A stretch of DNA of 64,000 nt from Candidatus Woesearchaeota archaeon (GCA_016185945.1 JACPMR010000015.1:153543-217542); one strand, 5' to 3'. Counted from the first letter of the stretch, positions 41,544 to 50,619 are shown. Program-made: numbers and translations. The notes: generated by a model not told the origin, from the letters alone.

Positions 41544-42236
41544 ATGAAGTACAAAAATCTTGTGTTTTTGGGCACCTCCCATATAGCAAGGCAGAGTCTG
41601 AGGGAAGTATGGGAATACATTCAAAAGGAAAAGCCGGATATGCTGGCTTTGGAGCTTGACAAAAAGAGATTAGATGCCTTGACGAGCAAAAGTGAAAGAA
41701 AGATCGACTTCAGAAGCATAGGCAAGGTTGGGTTGAAAGGTTTCTTATTTTCCTTGTTTGGCGCATGGGCTGAAAGAAAGCTTGGAAAGCTTGTCGGAGT
41801 TGCGCCTGGCTCTGAGATGAATAAAGCAATAAAGTTAGCAAAGAAAAAGGGCATTAAGATTGCATTAATAGACCAAGACATTGAAACAACACTGAGAAGA
41901 TTATCGGAAGAGATAACATGGAAAGAAAAGATGAATTTTTTAGCTGATGTTGCTAAGGCATTTTTCATAAGAAAAAAGGAAATTGAATTTGACTTGGAAA
42001 CAGTACCTAGCAAGGAAATAATCAAAAAACTTGTAGAGAAGCTTAAGGAACGCTATCCAAACCTATACAAGGTTTTGATTGAGGAAAGAAACAAGGTTAT
42101 TGCTGACAACATAAAACGGCTTATGAATTCTGTACCTGATAAGAAGATTCTTATAATCCTAGGAGCAGGGCATGTTGATGAAGTTGTTGAAAGGATTAAA
42201 GAGCAAAAAATAAGTTACAGCTTTTCACTTAGTTGA
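41544..42236 (+). CDS. TraB/PrgY-family membrane-associated protein
   Basis: The N-terminal GTSHIARQSLREV and C-terminal LGAGHVDEVVERI are the paired motifs of the TraB (Tiki/EreA-ChaN superfamily) fold. An acidic ELDKKRLDAL follows the first strand. The family is believed to contain metal-dependent hydrolases or proteases that trim peptides, and archaeal versions usually carry C-terminal membrane segments. This 230-residue copy lacks an obvious transmembrane tail, so it is the compact form. The substrate is unknown. Confidence 0.85.
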   Translation: MKYKNLVFLGTSHIARQSLREVWEYIQKEKPDMLALELDKKRLDALTSKSERKIDFRSIGKVGLKGFLFSLFGAWAERKLGKLVGVAPGSEMNKAIKLAKKKGIKIALIDQDIETTLRRLSEEITWKEKMNFLADVAKAFFIRKKEIEFDLETVPSKEIIKKLVEKLKERYPNLYKVLIEERNKVIADNIKRLMNSVPDKKILIILGAGHVDEVVERIKEQKISYSFSLS

Positions 42237-42279
42237 TTTTTCGATATGTTTAAATAGAATACTTTCAATTAAATCATCA

Positions 42280-43038
42280 ATGGCAGAGCTAGTTGATTTT
42301 GCAGATAAAATAAAAAGATACTACAGGTTCACAAAGCACGAACTCAAGGGACTTGTTATCTCGATACTTGTTATTGCATTCATTGTCTCTTTCAAGGAAT
42401 GGGGCAAGGCAACCTTTGACTTAAGCGTGGGGCTTTACAATTTGTTTAACTCAATTTTAATCGTTGCTCTGTCTGTGCTTATCCATGACATGGGGCAGCG
42501 CATTTTTGGCTTGATCGCAGGCTACAGAGTAGAATTCCAGATGTGGACTTTTGGATTGATAGTTGCTTTGGTTATTGCATTCGTGAGCAACGGCAGTATT
42601 TGGGTTATTATTCCAAGCGGATTTCTGCTGCACCATCTTGCAGGCCCGCGCTTGGGGTGGTTCAGATACGGCATAGGTTATTTTGGACAAGCGATGGTTG
42701 CTTTAGCAGGCCCTCTGTTTAGTCTGATGCTAATCATCTTGTTGAAAGTGCTGAGTGTTTTCTCGCCAAATCCGTTAGTGCAAAAAGCAATTATATTTAA
42801 TGTTGTTTATGCAATAACAAGCTTGTTGCCAATCCCCCCATTAGATGGAAGCAAGATATACTTCGGAAGCAGGATGCTGTATGCGTTTTCATTTCCTGCA
42901 ATTGCTATTTCAACAATACTAATCATTGTTAACGTCCCAATATTCTTTTCATTGGTGCTTTCATTTTTGGTTGCTATTGTATTGTGGCTTGTGTATTACA
43001 TAAGCTTTGAGAGAAAAGTTTGGAGAGGGTTGCACTAA
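42280..43038 (+). CDS. Site-2-protease-like M50 membrane protein, likely inactive
   Basis: There are about six transmembrane helices. The expected zinc motif HExxH is replaced by H69-D-M-G-Q73 in SVLIHDMGQRIFG, so Glu and the second His are lost. The other landmarks of the family remain: ALAGPLFSLM (NP/AGP motif) and PIPPLDGSK (LDG motif, D189). It is therefore a pseudoprotease candidate. TATA-like ATGTTTAAATAG lies upstream. It is followed in an operon by a small membrane protein and two lipoproteins. Confidence 0.75.
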   Translation: MAELVDFADKIKRYYRFTKHELKGLVISILVIAFIVSFKEWGKATFDLSVGLYNLFNSILIVALSVLIHDMGQRIFGLIAGYRVEFQMWTFGLIVALVIAFVSNGSIWVIIPSGFLLHHLAGPRLGWFRYGIGYFGQAMVALAGPLFSLMLIILLKVLSVFSPNPLVQKAIIFNVVYAITSLLPIPPLDGSKIYFGSRMLYAFSFPAIAISTILIIVNVPIFFSLVLSFLVAIVLWLVYYISFERKVWRGLH

Positions 43039-43048
43039 CTCAAGTAAA

Positions 43049-43372
43049 ATGTTCGAATTTTACAAGAACTGGATGGAATTTTTTTTTGTTGTAGTCATGA
43101 TAATCGGGCTGCTGGTTGCATTGGCATCGCCTAGCGCAACTATAAGCTATGTGATTGCTTTCCTCTCTGGAATGTTTGCAGGAAGATTAGTTTATGAGAG
43201 AAAAAACAAGATACAATTACCTTATTTTTTGATAATTGCCGGGTTTGTAATTGGCTTTGCCATGGGCGTTTACTACGGAAGCAAATGGGTTGTTATTGGT
43301 TTGTTTGTGCTTGGCGGCATATTAAGCTACAAAATGTACAACAAGAAAATATTGAAGGACATAAGATTTTAG
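43049..43372 (+). CDS. Small multi-pass membrane protein
   Basis: This 107-residue protein has about four hydrophobic segments (FFFVVVMIIGLLVALA, then ISYVIAFLSGMFAGRLVY, LIIAGFVIGFAMGVYYG, VVIGLFVLGGILSY). The last loops are rich in Lys. ATG 43049 (MFEFYKNWMEF) is used; the gene starts 11 nt after the S2P-like gene ends and stops 4 nt before the next. The function is not recognised. Confidence 0.65.
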   Translation: MFEFYKNWMEFFFVVVMIIGLLVALASPSATISYVIAFLSGMFAGRLVYERKNKIQLPYFLIIAGFVIGFAMGVYYGSKWVVIGLFVLGGILSYKMYNKKILKDIRF

Positions 43373-43376
43373 GAAA

Positions 43377-43832
43377 ATGAAACTGGCTTTTTCTCTAATT
43401 TTAGTTTTGTTGCTTGCTTCATGCGCAGAAACTGTAAATATTAAACCAGCCGATATTGAGAATATCGGCGTAAAAGAGCCTTTTATAAGGACAACAAAAA
43501 TAGAGCCTGAAAGAGAGACTAAAGAAACGGACAAAGAGCCAAAAATTGACATTATAATTCCAAAGGATGGGGAAGTGTTTAAACATGGAAACATTACAGT
43601 CAAGCTGAACATCTCAAATTTCAAGCTCGTGCTGCCTGACAGGTACCCACAAAAAGGGCAAGGGCATGTCCAAGTCTGGTTTGATGGTATGGAATTCCGC
43701 GACTCAAAAACAGAATTCTTTTTTGAGAATGAGAGCAATGGAACACACACAATCAAAGCAGAACTAATGCTGAGCAACAATACAGTGCTGCCTTACAGCA
43801 AAACTATTAGCATTGTTATAGATAAAACTTAG
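43377..43832 (+). CDS. Lipoprotein with GHVQVW-type beta domain
   Basis: The lipobox is LLLASC at residues 11-16 after a short hydrophobic leader. The mature domain (IDIIIPKDGEVFKHGNITVK, then GQGHVQVWFDGMEF and GTHTIKAELMLSNNT) is a beta sandwich similar to the DUF4399-like domain. The next gene encodes a longer lipoprotein with the same domain, so the two arose by duplication. The location outside the membrane is inferred from the lipobox. Confidence 0.75.
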   Translation: MKLAFSLILVLLLASCAETVNIKPADIENIGVKEPFIRTTKIEPERETKETDKEPKIDIIIPKDGEVFKHGNITVKLNISNFKLVLPDRYPQKGQGHVQVWFDGMEFRDSKTEFFFENESNGTHTIKAELMLSNNTVLPYSKTISIVIDKT

Positions 43833-43868
43833 AAAAATTTTATAAATAAACTTAAATTTATTATTTAA

Positions 43869-44633
43869 ATGAAAAAATTTAATGTTATGTTAATTTTTTT
43901 AATCATATTAGTTTTTGCATGTGCTCAACAAACAACAGAAACAAAAACCAAAGTTCCTGTGCCTGGTGCTGACGAAGAAAAGGTTGTTGAGAAAGTTGTA
44001 ATTGAAGAATCAAAAGGCAATCCTGCAGTCAAGATAATTTCTCCAAAAGATGGCGATATTGTAAAAAGTTCCAAAGTAAGTGTTGAGGTAAGTAAGGAGA
44101 AGTTCAAAATTGTCCAAATTGAGGAACCAGTTGAAGAAGGGGAAGGGCATTTTCATTTATGGCTTGATTCTGAAAAGAAAGTAACGGCAAAGGATATTGT
44201 GACTTTTGAGAATATCGTTTCTGGGAAGCACACGATTGTTGCTGAATTAGTAAAGAGTGATCATTCCTCATTAACCCCAAGAGCAACTCAAACAATAACA
44301 ATTAATGTCGAGTCAGATTACGTGCCTAAACTAGTTGTGCAGGAGCCCGGAGTTAGGGAATACGCAGTTGAAGCAGACGACAATGGGTTTTATCCAAGCA
44401 CTATAAAGGCGAAGATTGGCGAGAAAGTCAGTATTAACTTCAAGTTCAGGGATTCTTCAATTTACTTTGCTGGACTGGATGTTTTCGGGCCGTTTGAGGA
44501 CATAAAATACAAGCTGAAAGGCGAGCAGCCAATTTCAAGGGAATTTACAATGAAGGAAGAGACAAAAATAACAAGTTATTGGCCTGCTTCCGGGGTCAAG
44601 AAAGCAACTTTGACTGTTGGGGTTGAGAAGTAG
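43869..44633 (+). CDS. Lipoprotein with GHFHLW-type and cupredoxin-like domains
   Basis: The lipobox ends VFAC at residue 18. Domain 1 (VKIISPKDGDIVKSSKVSVE, then GEGHFHLWLDSEKK, GKHTIVAELVKSD) parallels the previous lipoprotein. Domain 2 (EADDNGFYPSTIKAKIGEKV, then NFKFRDSSIYFAGLDVFGPF) has the strand order of a cupredoxin but no complete His/Cys copper ligand set, so metal binding is doubtful. It could be a redox-partner or structural surface protein. Confidence 0.72.
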   Translation: MKKFNVMLIFLIILVFACAQQTTETKTKVPVPGADEEKVVEKVVIEESKGNPAVKIISPKDGDIVKSSKVSVEVSKEKFKIVQIEEPVEEGEGHFHLWLDSEKKVTAKDIVTFENIVSGKHTIVAELVKSDHSSLTPRATQTITINVESDYVPKLVVQEPGVREYAVEADDNGFYPSTIKAKIGEKVSINFKFRDSSIYFAGLDVFGPFEDIKYKLKGEQPISREFTMKEETKITSYWPASGVKKATLTVGVEK

Positions 44634-44669
44634 GGATTTTAGTTCTTTAATTTCATTATAATGAATTAA

Positions 44670-44835
44670 ATTTTCAAAAACAATCTGAGACATGGAAAGC
44701 GAGCCTGCGACATGCGTGCGAGCTTGTGAGCACGCTCACAAGCAACAGCTTTCCTCGCAGGCAGGTCCCATGAACCCTCCTGACTTAAATGGGTGCCCCC
44801 CATATAGATAGTTGTTCTTCAAGAGGGCAACATAT
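44670..44835 (+). repeat. Dispersed structured element, copy 9 (mixed subtype)
   Basis: The left half has GGAAAGC...GCTTTCC enclosing GCGACATGCGTGCGAG and the hairpin CTTGTGAG-CACG-CTCACAAG, then CAACAGC; this is the copy-6 core with a compensated stem change. The right half carries family hairpin 1, CCCATGAACC...ATGGGTGCCCCCC. Hairpins 2 and 3 are not clear. The copy joins both subtypes in one unit. Confidence 0.65.
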
Positions 44836-44880
44836 AACAAACCAATAAACTATATAAACCAATAAAATACCCTTATTATT

Positions 44881-47091
44881 ATGATTAAGAACTTTGAACC
44901 GAGGTTGTACCAGCAAACCATACTTGCAACTGCTGCTGAGAAAAATACCCTAGTTGTGCTGCCTACTGGAATGGGCAAAACAAATATCTTTTTGATGCTT
45001 GCTGCGCAGAGGTTAAAGCAGTATCCAAATTCAAAAGTCCTCTTTATTGGGCCTACAAAACCTTTGATTGAGCAATACATGAATGTTTTCAGGCAGCATT
45101 TTGAAATAAGCGAAGAAGACATGGCTGTATTTACAGGAATGGTTAGTCCAGAGAAAAGGGAAGAGATGTGGAAGAAAGCGAGGATTGCGTTTTCAACCCC
45201 GCAAGGACTGGAAAATGACATTATTTCTGGCAGGATTAACCTTGAGGAAACTTGTTTGCTTGGCGTTGATGAAGCTCATAGGGCAGTTGGCGACTATGCT
45301 TATGTTTTTGTTGCAAAACAATTCATGAAGCTCTCGAGATTCCCAAGGATAATAGCACTGACTGCGTCTCCTGGAAGCGATATGCAGAAAATAGAAGAAG
45401 TATGCAGGAATCTGTTTATAGAAGACATTGAAGTAAGGACTGATGAAGATCCTGATGTGAAGCCCTACATACAGGAAATGCAGGTTGACTGGGTAAAAGT
45501 AGAGTTGCCAAGGGTTTTTAATGATATACAAAGGTTTTTAGTTTTGTTTTTGAAAGAAAGGTTTGAGAAATTAAAAAAATGGGGGATTTTGAGAAGGGCT
45601 GATTTAAAGTATGTTGCTAAGTCGGATTTGCTGCAACTGCAAGCAGAACTTCGAGGAAGAATCGCTTCTGGGGAGAAAGATTTTGTTGTTTGGAATGCGA
45701 TCTCTTTGCTTGCAGAAATTATGAAAGTTTATCATGCTCTTGAGTTGCTTGAAACACAGGGAATTTCCGCATTGAATAAATATCTTGGAAAATTAAAAGC
45801 AGAAGCAAGAACTACAAAGACAAAGGCAATCAAATCAATAATGGCTGATTCAAATTTTAAATCAGCAATGATTAAGACAGGCATTCTGCACGAGGAAAAG
45901 GTTGAGCACCCTAAATTGATAGAATTGCAGAACATTATTGATAGCGAAGTTAAGGCAAATACAAATGTCAAGATAATGATTTTCAACCAATATCGCGACA
46001 ATGCGCTTGAGATTACAGAGAAATTAAACACCATTAAGGATGTGAAGGCAAAGATTTTCGTTGGGCAGCAGAAGAAAGGCGAAACCGGCTTGAGCCAGAA
46101 AGAGCAGAAGCAAATGCTCGATGATTTCAGGAACGGCTTGTTTAATGTTCTTGTTGCTACATCAATTGGAGAGGAAGGGCTTGACATCCCAAGGGTTGAT
46201 TTAGTTGTTTTCTATGAGCCAATACCTAGCGCTATAAGAAGCATTCAGAGAAGAGGCAGGACAGGAAGGCAGGAAAAAGGCAGAGTGATTATTCTGATGG
46301 CAAAAAGCACAAGAGATGAAGCGTACAGATGGGTGGCGCATCACAAGGAAAAGAAGATGCACAGGAATTTGTTGAGCTTGAGAAAAAAATTGAATCTTTC
46401 CTTATACAAGAAAAAAGAAATGCCGATTATTAAGTTCAACGGCGACAAGGTAAAGATATTCGCAGATTACAGGGAGAAAGGAAGCGGAGTGATAAAAGAG
46501 CTTGCTGAAAATGGCACTATACTCAATCTTGAAAAGCTTGAGTATGCTGACTATATTGTTTCTTCAAGATGCGGTGTCGAGGTAAAAGCAGTCGAGGATT
46601 TTGTTGATTCAATTATTGACGGCAGATTGCTGCAACAAATAAAAAATCTTAAAAACAATTTTGAAAGGCCCGTCATTGTGATTGAAGGCACGCAGGATAT
46701 TTATGGGGTTAGAAATGTACATCATAATGCAATTCTTGGGATGATGGCCACAATTGCTGTGGGCTATGGCATACCAATAATACAGACAAAGAATTTCAAG
46801 GAAACATCTGCACTGCTGCAGATGATTGCAAGAAGAGAGCAGGAAGAGACAGGAAGGGATTTCAGCCTGCATGCCGACAGGAAGCCAGCGACATTGAAAG
46901 AGCAGCAAGAGTATGTTGTAAGTTCTTTGCCTGGAGTGGAGTCAACAATCGCGAAAAATTTATTGAAGCATTTTAAATCAGTTAAGAATATTGTGAATGC
47001 CTCTGAAAAAGAGCTGCAGGAAGTTGAGAAGATTGGGGCAGTAAAGGCAAAGCAGATAAAGGATGTTGTGGAAGGGGAGTATAAAGAATAA
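44881..47091 (+). CDS. hef: Hef-type XPF/FANCM helicase-nuclease
   Basis: This protein remodels and cuts stalled replication forks. The helicase part has LPTGMGKTN (about 28-35), DEAHRAVGDY, LTASPG and SIQRRGRTGRQ. The XPF-type nuclease domain follows (IFADYREKGSG, then EYADYIVSSRCGVEVKAVEDFV), where the canonical ERK-x3-D reads EVK-x3-D. Tandem helix-hairpin-helix motifs close the protein (LPGVESTIAKNLLKHF, VEKIGAVKAKQIKD). The length of 736 aa is typical of euryarchaeal Hef. It probably works with PCNA and Hjc. Confidence 0.93.
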   Translation: MIKNFEPRLYQQTILATAAEKNTLVVLPTGMGKTNIFLMLAAQRLKQYPNSKVLFIGPTKPLIEQYMNVFRQHFEISEEDMAVFTGMVSPEKREEMWKKARIAFSTPQGLENDIISGRINLEETCLLGVDEAHRAVGDYAYVFVAKQFMKLSRFPRIIALTASPGSDMQKIEEVCRNLFIEDIEVRTDEDPDVKPYIQEMQVDWVKVELPRVFNDIQRFLVLFLKERFEKLKKWGILRRADLKYVAKSDLLQLQAELRGRIASGEKDFVVWNAISLLAEIMKVYHALELLETQGISALNKYLGKLKAEARTTKTKAIKSIMADSNFKSAMIKTGILHEEKVEHPKLIELQNIIDSEVKANTNVKIMIFNQYRDNALEITEKLNTIKDVKAKIFVGQQKKGETGLSQKEQKQMLDDFRNGLFNVLVATSIGEEGLDIPRVDLVVFYEPIPSAIRSIQRRGRTGRQEKGRVIILMAKSTRDEAYRWVAHHKEKKMHRNLLSLRKKLNLSLYKKKEMPIIKFNGDKVKIFADYREKGSGVIKELAENGTILNLEKLEYADYIVSSRCGVEVKAVEDFVDSIIDGRLLQQIKNLKNNFERPVIVIEGTQDIYGVRNVHHNAILGMMATIAVGYGIPIIQTKNFKETSALLQMIARREQEETGRDFSLHADRKPATLKEQQEYVVSSLPGVESTIAKNLLKHFKSVKNIVNASEKELQEVEKIGAVKAKQIKDVVEGEYKE

Positions 47092-47189
47092 AGTTTGTAT
47101 GTTTACCTAAATAAACGTTTGATATAAATATTCCGATAAGAATAATCATAACAGAAATAAATTTAAACTACAGCATTGTTAAAATTTAG

Positions 47190-47516
47190 ATGGTACTTAA
47201 AAAATTCAATTTGAATGATATATCTAAACGATTTAAAAGCCCTTGGGAGCCAAAAGACATAGAAATAATAGATAATTTCGTAATAAGAGCTGCCAAATTT
47301 GATGGAGAATATCATTGGCATAAGCACGATAATGAAGACGAACTCTTTATTGTTTTTAGCGGTAAAATAAAGATTCAAACAAGCAATAAGGATATAATTC
47401 TTGAGGAGGGTGAAGGCGTAAAAATTCCTAAAGGAATTGAGCATTGTCCTGTTTCTTTAGAGCCTTCAATTGTTCTTATGTTTGAGCCATTAAAATTGAA
47501 AAGCAAGGGTAACTAA
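47190..47516 (+). CDS. Cupin-domain protein
   Basis: This single small beta-barrel has cupin motif 1 EYHWHKHDNEDELFIVFSG (two His, Glu) and motif 2 KIPKGIEHCPVS with the third His, so a metal site is complete. At 108 residues it is a mono-cupin of the kind used in sugar isomerase or small dioxygenase roles. The substrate cannot be told. The codon use is more AT-rich than nearby core genes. It is followed by an alpha/beta hydrolase. Confidence 0.85.
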   Translation: MVLKKFNLNDISKRFKSPWEPKDIEIIDNFVIRAAKFDGEYHWHKHDNEDELFIVFSGKIKIQTSNKDIILEEGEGVKIPKGIEHCPVSLEPSIVLMFEPLKLKSKGN

Positions 47517-47564
47517 TAGAATTAAAACCAAGGAATATCTATATTTTATAATAAAATTTTGTAA

Positions 47565-48377
47565 ATGGAAATAAAAAACAAAAAAATAAGGATTAAGTAT
47601 AATAAGTATATATTATCGATTGATTATTTTATTCGAAAAGGTCGAAAAATTACATTGCTGTATCTTCATGGATTAGGATGTTCAAAAAAAGATTTTGAAG
47701 AAGCTCTAGTTATTTCTGAACTTAAGGATTACAAAATTGTGTCTTTTGATTTTCCAGGTTGTGGGGATTCGGAATATCCTAAAAATCTATCTTTAGGAAT
47801 GGATGACTTGGTAGAGATTACTGAACTAGTAGTCTCAAAATTAAAATTAAGCAATTTAATTATTATTGGGCATAGCATGGGCGGGTTGACTTCACTTTTG
47901 TATGCAGAAAAATATAAAAAAAGAGTTTTAGGTTTTATAAATGTTGAAGGAAATCTTGCTCCTGAGGATTGCTTTTTTTCTCGCAAAGTTATTGGATATA
48001 GTTTTGAAGAATTTAAAGCAAAAATTTTTCGTAACATCAAGAGGATAGTAAACAAAAAACGAAATATAGGATTCCAAAAATATTCCAAACATCTGTTAAA
48101 GATTAACCAAAGAGCTTATTTTGATTATTGTCATACTATGACTTATTATTCAGATAAGGGTAATTTGATAGAAAGATTTCTAAGTCTGAAAATTCCAAAA
48201 TTTTTTGTATTCGGCTCAGAAAATAACAAATTATCGTATATACCTTATTTGAAGAAAAAAGGTTGCAAAACTTTAGAAATTCCAAATAGTAATCATTGGC
48301 CGGGTTACGATAACCCTAAAGCTTACTACAATGTAATCCATAATTTTGTAAAGAATGTTATTAAGAGAGTGCAATGA
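47565..48377 (+). CDS. Alpha/beta hydrolase
   Basis: The alpha/beta-hydrolase core has the oxyanion-loop LYLHGLGCSKKDF, then SFDFPGCGDSEYP, the nucleophile elbow IIGHSMGG (Ser), a late acid near FFVFGSENNK and the catalytic His in NSNHWPGYDNP. The length of 270 aa is normal for the esterase/lipase-like group. The natural substrate is unknown. The gene is AT-rich with a long run of AAA/TTA codons, in keeping with the cupin gene before it; both may be later additions to the genome. Confidence 0.88.
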   Translation: MEIKNKKIRIKYNKYILSIDYFIRKGRKITLLYLHGLGCSKKDFEEALVISELKDYKIVSFDFPGCGDSEYPKNLSLGMDDLVEITELVVSKLKLSNLIIIGHSMGGLTSLLYAEKYKKRVLGFINVEGNLAPEDCFFSRKVIGYSFEEFKAKIFRNIKRIVNKKRNIGFQKYSKHLLKINQRAYFDYCHTMTYYSDKGNLIERFLSLKIPKFFVFGSENNKLSYIPYLKKKGCKTLEIPNSNHWPGYDNPKAYYNVIHNFVKNVIKRVQ

Positions 48378-48480
48378 AGAATAAAACTATAGATTATCTT
48401 TCCATATTGTAAATTATTCCTAATTTAGAAACCTTTATATACTTAATTATATTTCTATATATAATTTAAATATATAATTA

Positions 48481-48708
48481 ATGGGGTTAAAAATGGAAGT
48501 TGAAGCAATTGTAAGGAAATGGGGCGATTCTGTAGGTGTTATTATACCTAAAGAGCTTGCAGAAAAGGAAAAAATCAAGCCAAACAGCAAAGTCAAGTTT
48601 GAAATAATCAAAGTTACAGACATTTCTGACACTTTTGGAAAATTAAAAAGAAAAGTTTCAGGGCAGGAATTCAAGGACAGGGCAAGAGCTGGCTGGCAAA
48701 ATGCTTAG
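48481..48708 (+). CDS. vapB: AbrB/MazE-type antitoxin (VapB)
   Basis: This swapped-hairpin DNA-binding domain (VEAIVRKWGDSVGVIIPKEL) is typical of AbrB/MazE/VapB antitoxins, with a C-terminal tail (KLKRKVSGQEFKDRARAGW) that would wrap the toxin. The promoter is rich in TATA-like repeats (TATATACTTAATTATATTTC region), a likely autoregulatory operator. It overlaps the PIN toxin gene by 8 nt. ATG 48481 or 48493 are both possible starts. Confidence 0.88.
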   Translation: MGLKMEVEAIVRKWGDSVGVIIPKELAEKEKIKPNSKVKFEIIKVTDISDTFGKLKRKVSGQEFKDRARAGWQNA

Positions 48709-49069
48709 TTTCTTTTTTGATACCTATGCTTTTTATGAGATAATAGTTGGAAATCCAAACTATAAGCCTTTTACAGAAGATGTAAAGATAATAACAACTC
48801 AGCTTAATTTGATGGAGTTGTACTATCAGCTTCTTGCCCTTTATAATAAGGAGGATGCAGTGACATTTTTCAAAAGATACGAGGAATTTATTGTGCCAGT
48901 AAGCAACGAAATTATAATCGAGGCAATGGATTTCAGAAAACAGCATTATACAAAGGATTTGTCTTATGTTGATTGTATTGGCTATACATTAGCAAAAAAG
49001 ATGAATATTCCATTTTTAACTGGAGATAGGCAATTCGAAGAAATGGCTAATGTCAAATTTATTAAATAA
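48701..49069 (+). CDS. vapC: PIN-domain toxin (VapC)
   Basis: This PIN-fold ribonuclease has a complete acidic set: D7 (FFFDTYAF), E39 (LNLMELYY), D91 (LSYVDCIGY) and D109 (LTGDRQF). The 122-aa length fits. It is paired with and overlapped by vapB. VapC toxins cut tRNA or rRNA; the target here is not predictable. It probably acts as a stress or maintenance module. Confidence 0.9.
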   Translation: MLSFFFDTYAFYEIIVGNPNYKPFTEDVKIITTQLNLMELYYQLLALYNKEDAVTFFKRYEEFIVPVSNEIIIEAMDFRKQHYTKDLSYVDCIGYTLAKKMNIPFLTGDRQFEEMANVKFIK

Positions 49070-49114
49070 ACAATTAGAAAGATTATCAAGAAGGATAAAA
49101 AGTAAATGAATTAA

Positions 49115-49960
49115 TTAAAACTTCATTGCCCTTAATCTTTCAACCCTTGATTTAGTGCTAGGGTGTGTCATAAAAAAATTAAGAAATGCTTGCCCCCTGA
49201 AAGGGTTTGAAATAAACAAGTGCGCTGTTGCTTGATTTCCGATTCTCATCGGGTTAATGCTGATGTTCTTATCTATCTTTTCCAACGCATCTGCAAGTGC
49301 ATTTCCATTCTTCACGGTTCTAGCGCCTGTTTCATCGGCAATGTATTCTCTGCTTCTTGAGATTGCAAGCTGGATTAACGTAGCAACCAATGGAGTTATT
49401 ATGCCCAATATAAGCAAACTGATTAGATTGTTGCCCCTATCATCGTCTCTGCCGCCAAACACTGCAGACCATCTTGCCATTACACCTATGTACGAAATAA
49501 CACCGGCAATAGTTCCCGCAATAGTTGAAATCAAAATGTCCCTGTTTTTTATGTGCGCAAATTCATGCGCAATGACTCCTTTGAGTTCTTCCTCATTCAA
49601 TAGTTTTAATACGCCTTCTGTGCAAGCAACAACTGCATGTTTAGGTGAACGTCCGGTAGCAAAGGCGTTGGAACTGCTTGAAGGTACTATGTATACTTTT
49701 GGCACAGGCAAATTGCTTGATTTCGCAACTTCCTTAACAATCTTGTACAGATTTGAATATTCACTCTGCTTTGCTTCCTTTGCCCTGTACATCCACAAAA
49801 CAATCTTATCAGAAAACCAGTAAGAGCCAAAGTTCATAAAGCCGACAAAGATTAATGCAAAAATAAATCCGGCTTTTCCAAACAAGCTTCCTATCCATAA
49901 AAACAGAGCTGTAAGTACCGCAAGCAATATCGCTGTTTTGAGCTGATTTTTAACAGTCAT
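49115..49960 (-). CDS. htpX: HtpX-type M48 membrane protease
   Basis: This integral-membrane zinc protease works in membrane-protein quality control. The zinc motif is HEFAH (132-136), with the downstream Glu in SRSREYIADETGA. Two hydrophobic N-terminal segments and two central ones (STIAGTIAGVISYIG, NLISLLILGIITPL) are visible. The length of 281 aa is normal. A second copy lies at 50620 after lemA; this one is divergent from that pair. Confidence 0.93.
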   Translation of the reverse strand: MTVKNQLKTAILLAVLTALFLWIGSLFGKAGFIFALIFVGFMNFGSYWFSDKIVLWMYRAKEAKQSEYSNLYKIVKEVAKSSNLPVPKVYIVPSSSSNAFATGRSPKHAVVACTEGVLKLLNEEELKGVIAHEFAHIKNRDILISTIAGTIAGVISYIGVMARWSAVFGGRDDDRGNNLISLLILGIITPLVATLIQLAISRSREYIADETGARTVKNGNALADALEKIDKNISINPMRIGNQATAHLFISNPFRGQAFLNFFMTHPSTKSRVERLRAMKF

Positions 49961-50024
49961 AGCTAAAATGTATACTTTCCTGATTTAAAAATTTAATGTT
50001 TTGTGTTTTAATAGTTACAAACAT

Positions 50025-50063
50025 TTATAAATCTAGAAAAAACAATAAATCCAGGTGGTTTTC
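50025..50063 (+). promoter_or_regulatory. Promoter and ribosome site of lemA
   Basis: CATTTATAAAT is a TATA box about 30-40 nt before the start. AGGTGG lies 6 nt before ATG 50064 and decides that start against the GTG at 50055. Confidence 0.5.
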
Positions 50064-50618
50064 ATGGCGAATGTTGTTTTATGGACAATAGTTGGAGTGT
50101 TGGCTGTCGTTGTTTTATACGTAATTATAACATTCAATAGTTTAATCATGTTTAGAAATCGTGTCAATAATGCGTGGAGTCAGATAGATGTGCAATTAAA
50201 AAGGAGATATGACTTGATACCAAACCTCATTAATACAGTTAAGGGTTATATGAAACATGAAAAAGGTGTTTTGACAGAGGTAACAAGACTGAGGGCAAAG
50301 CTAGTTTCTGGCACAATGAGCGAAAAGTCAAAGGCAAGCGATGCAATAAGCAACGCTTTAAAGACAATATTTGCTGTTTCTGAAAGGTATCCAAAATTGC
50401 AGGCATCTGAAAATTTCAAGATGCTTCAGGAAGAGCTTGCAGGAACTGAAAGCAAGATTGCTTTTTCAAGGCAGTTCTATAACGACAATGTCATGGTTTT
50501 GAACAACAAGATTCAGCAATTCCCAAGCAGTGTGGTTGCAAGAATATTAAATTTCAAGGATAGGGAATTTTTCAAAACAGCCGAAACCGAGAAGAAAGCT
50601 GTGAAAGTAGAATTTTAA
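50064..50618 (+). CDS. lemA: LemA family membrane protein
   Basis: An N-terminal transmembrane helix (about 4-25) is followed by the LemA four-helix bundle: FRNRVNNAWSQIDVQLKRRY, DLIPNLINTVKGYMKHE, then LEELAGTESKIAFSRQFYND. The usual short C-terminal end is present. It is followed one base later by an htpX gene, the classic LemA-HtpX arrangement, so a joint role in membrane protein turnover is likely. The biochemical role of LemA is unknown. Confidence 0.93.
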   Translation: MANVVLWTIVGVLAVVVLYVIITFNSLIMFRNRVNNAWSQIDVQLKRRYDLIPNLINTVKGYMKHEKGVLTEVTRLRAKLVSGTMSEKSKASDAISNALKTIFAVSERYPKLQASENFKMLQEELAGTESKIAFSRQFYNDNVMVLNNKIQQFPSSVVARILNFKDREFFKTAETEKKAVKVEF

Positions 50619-50619
50619 G

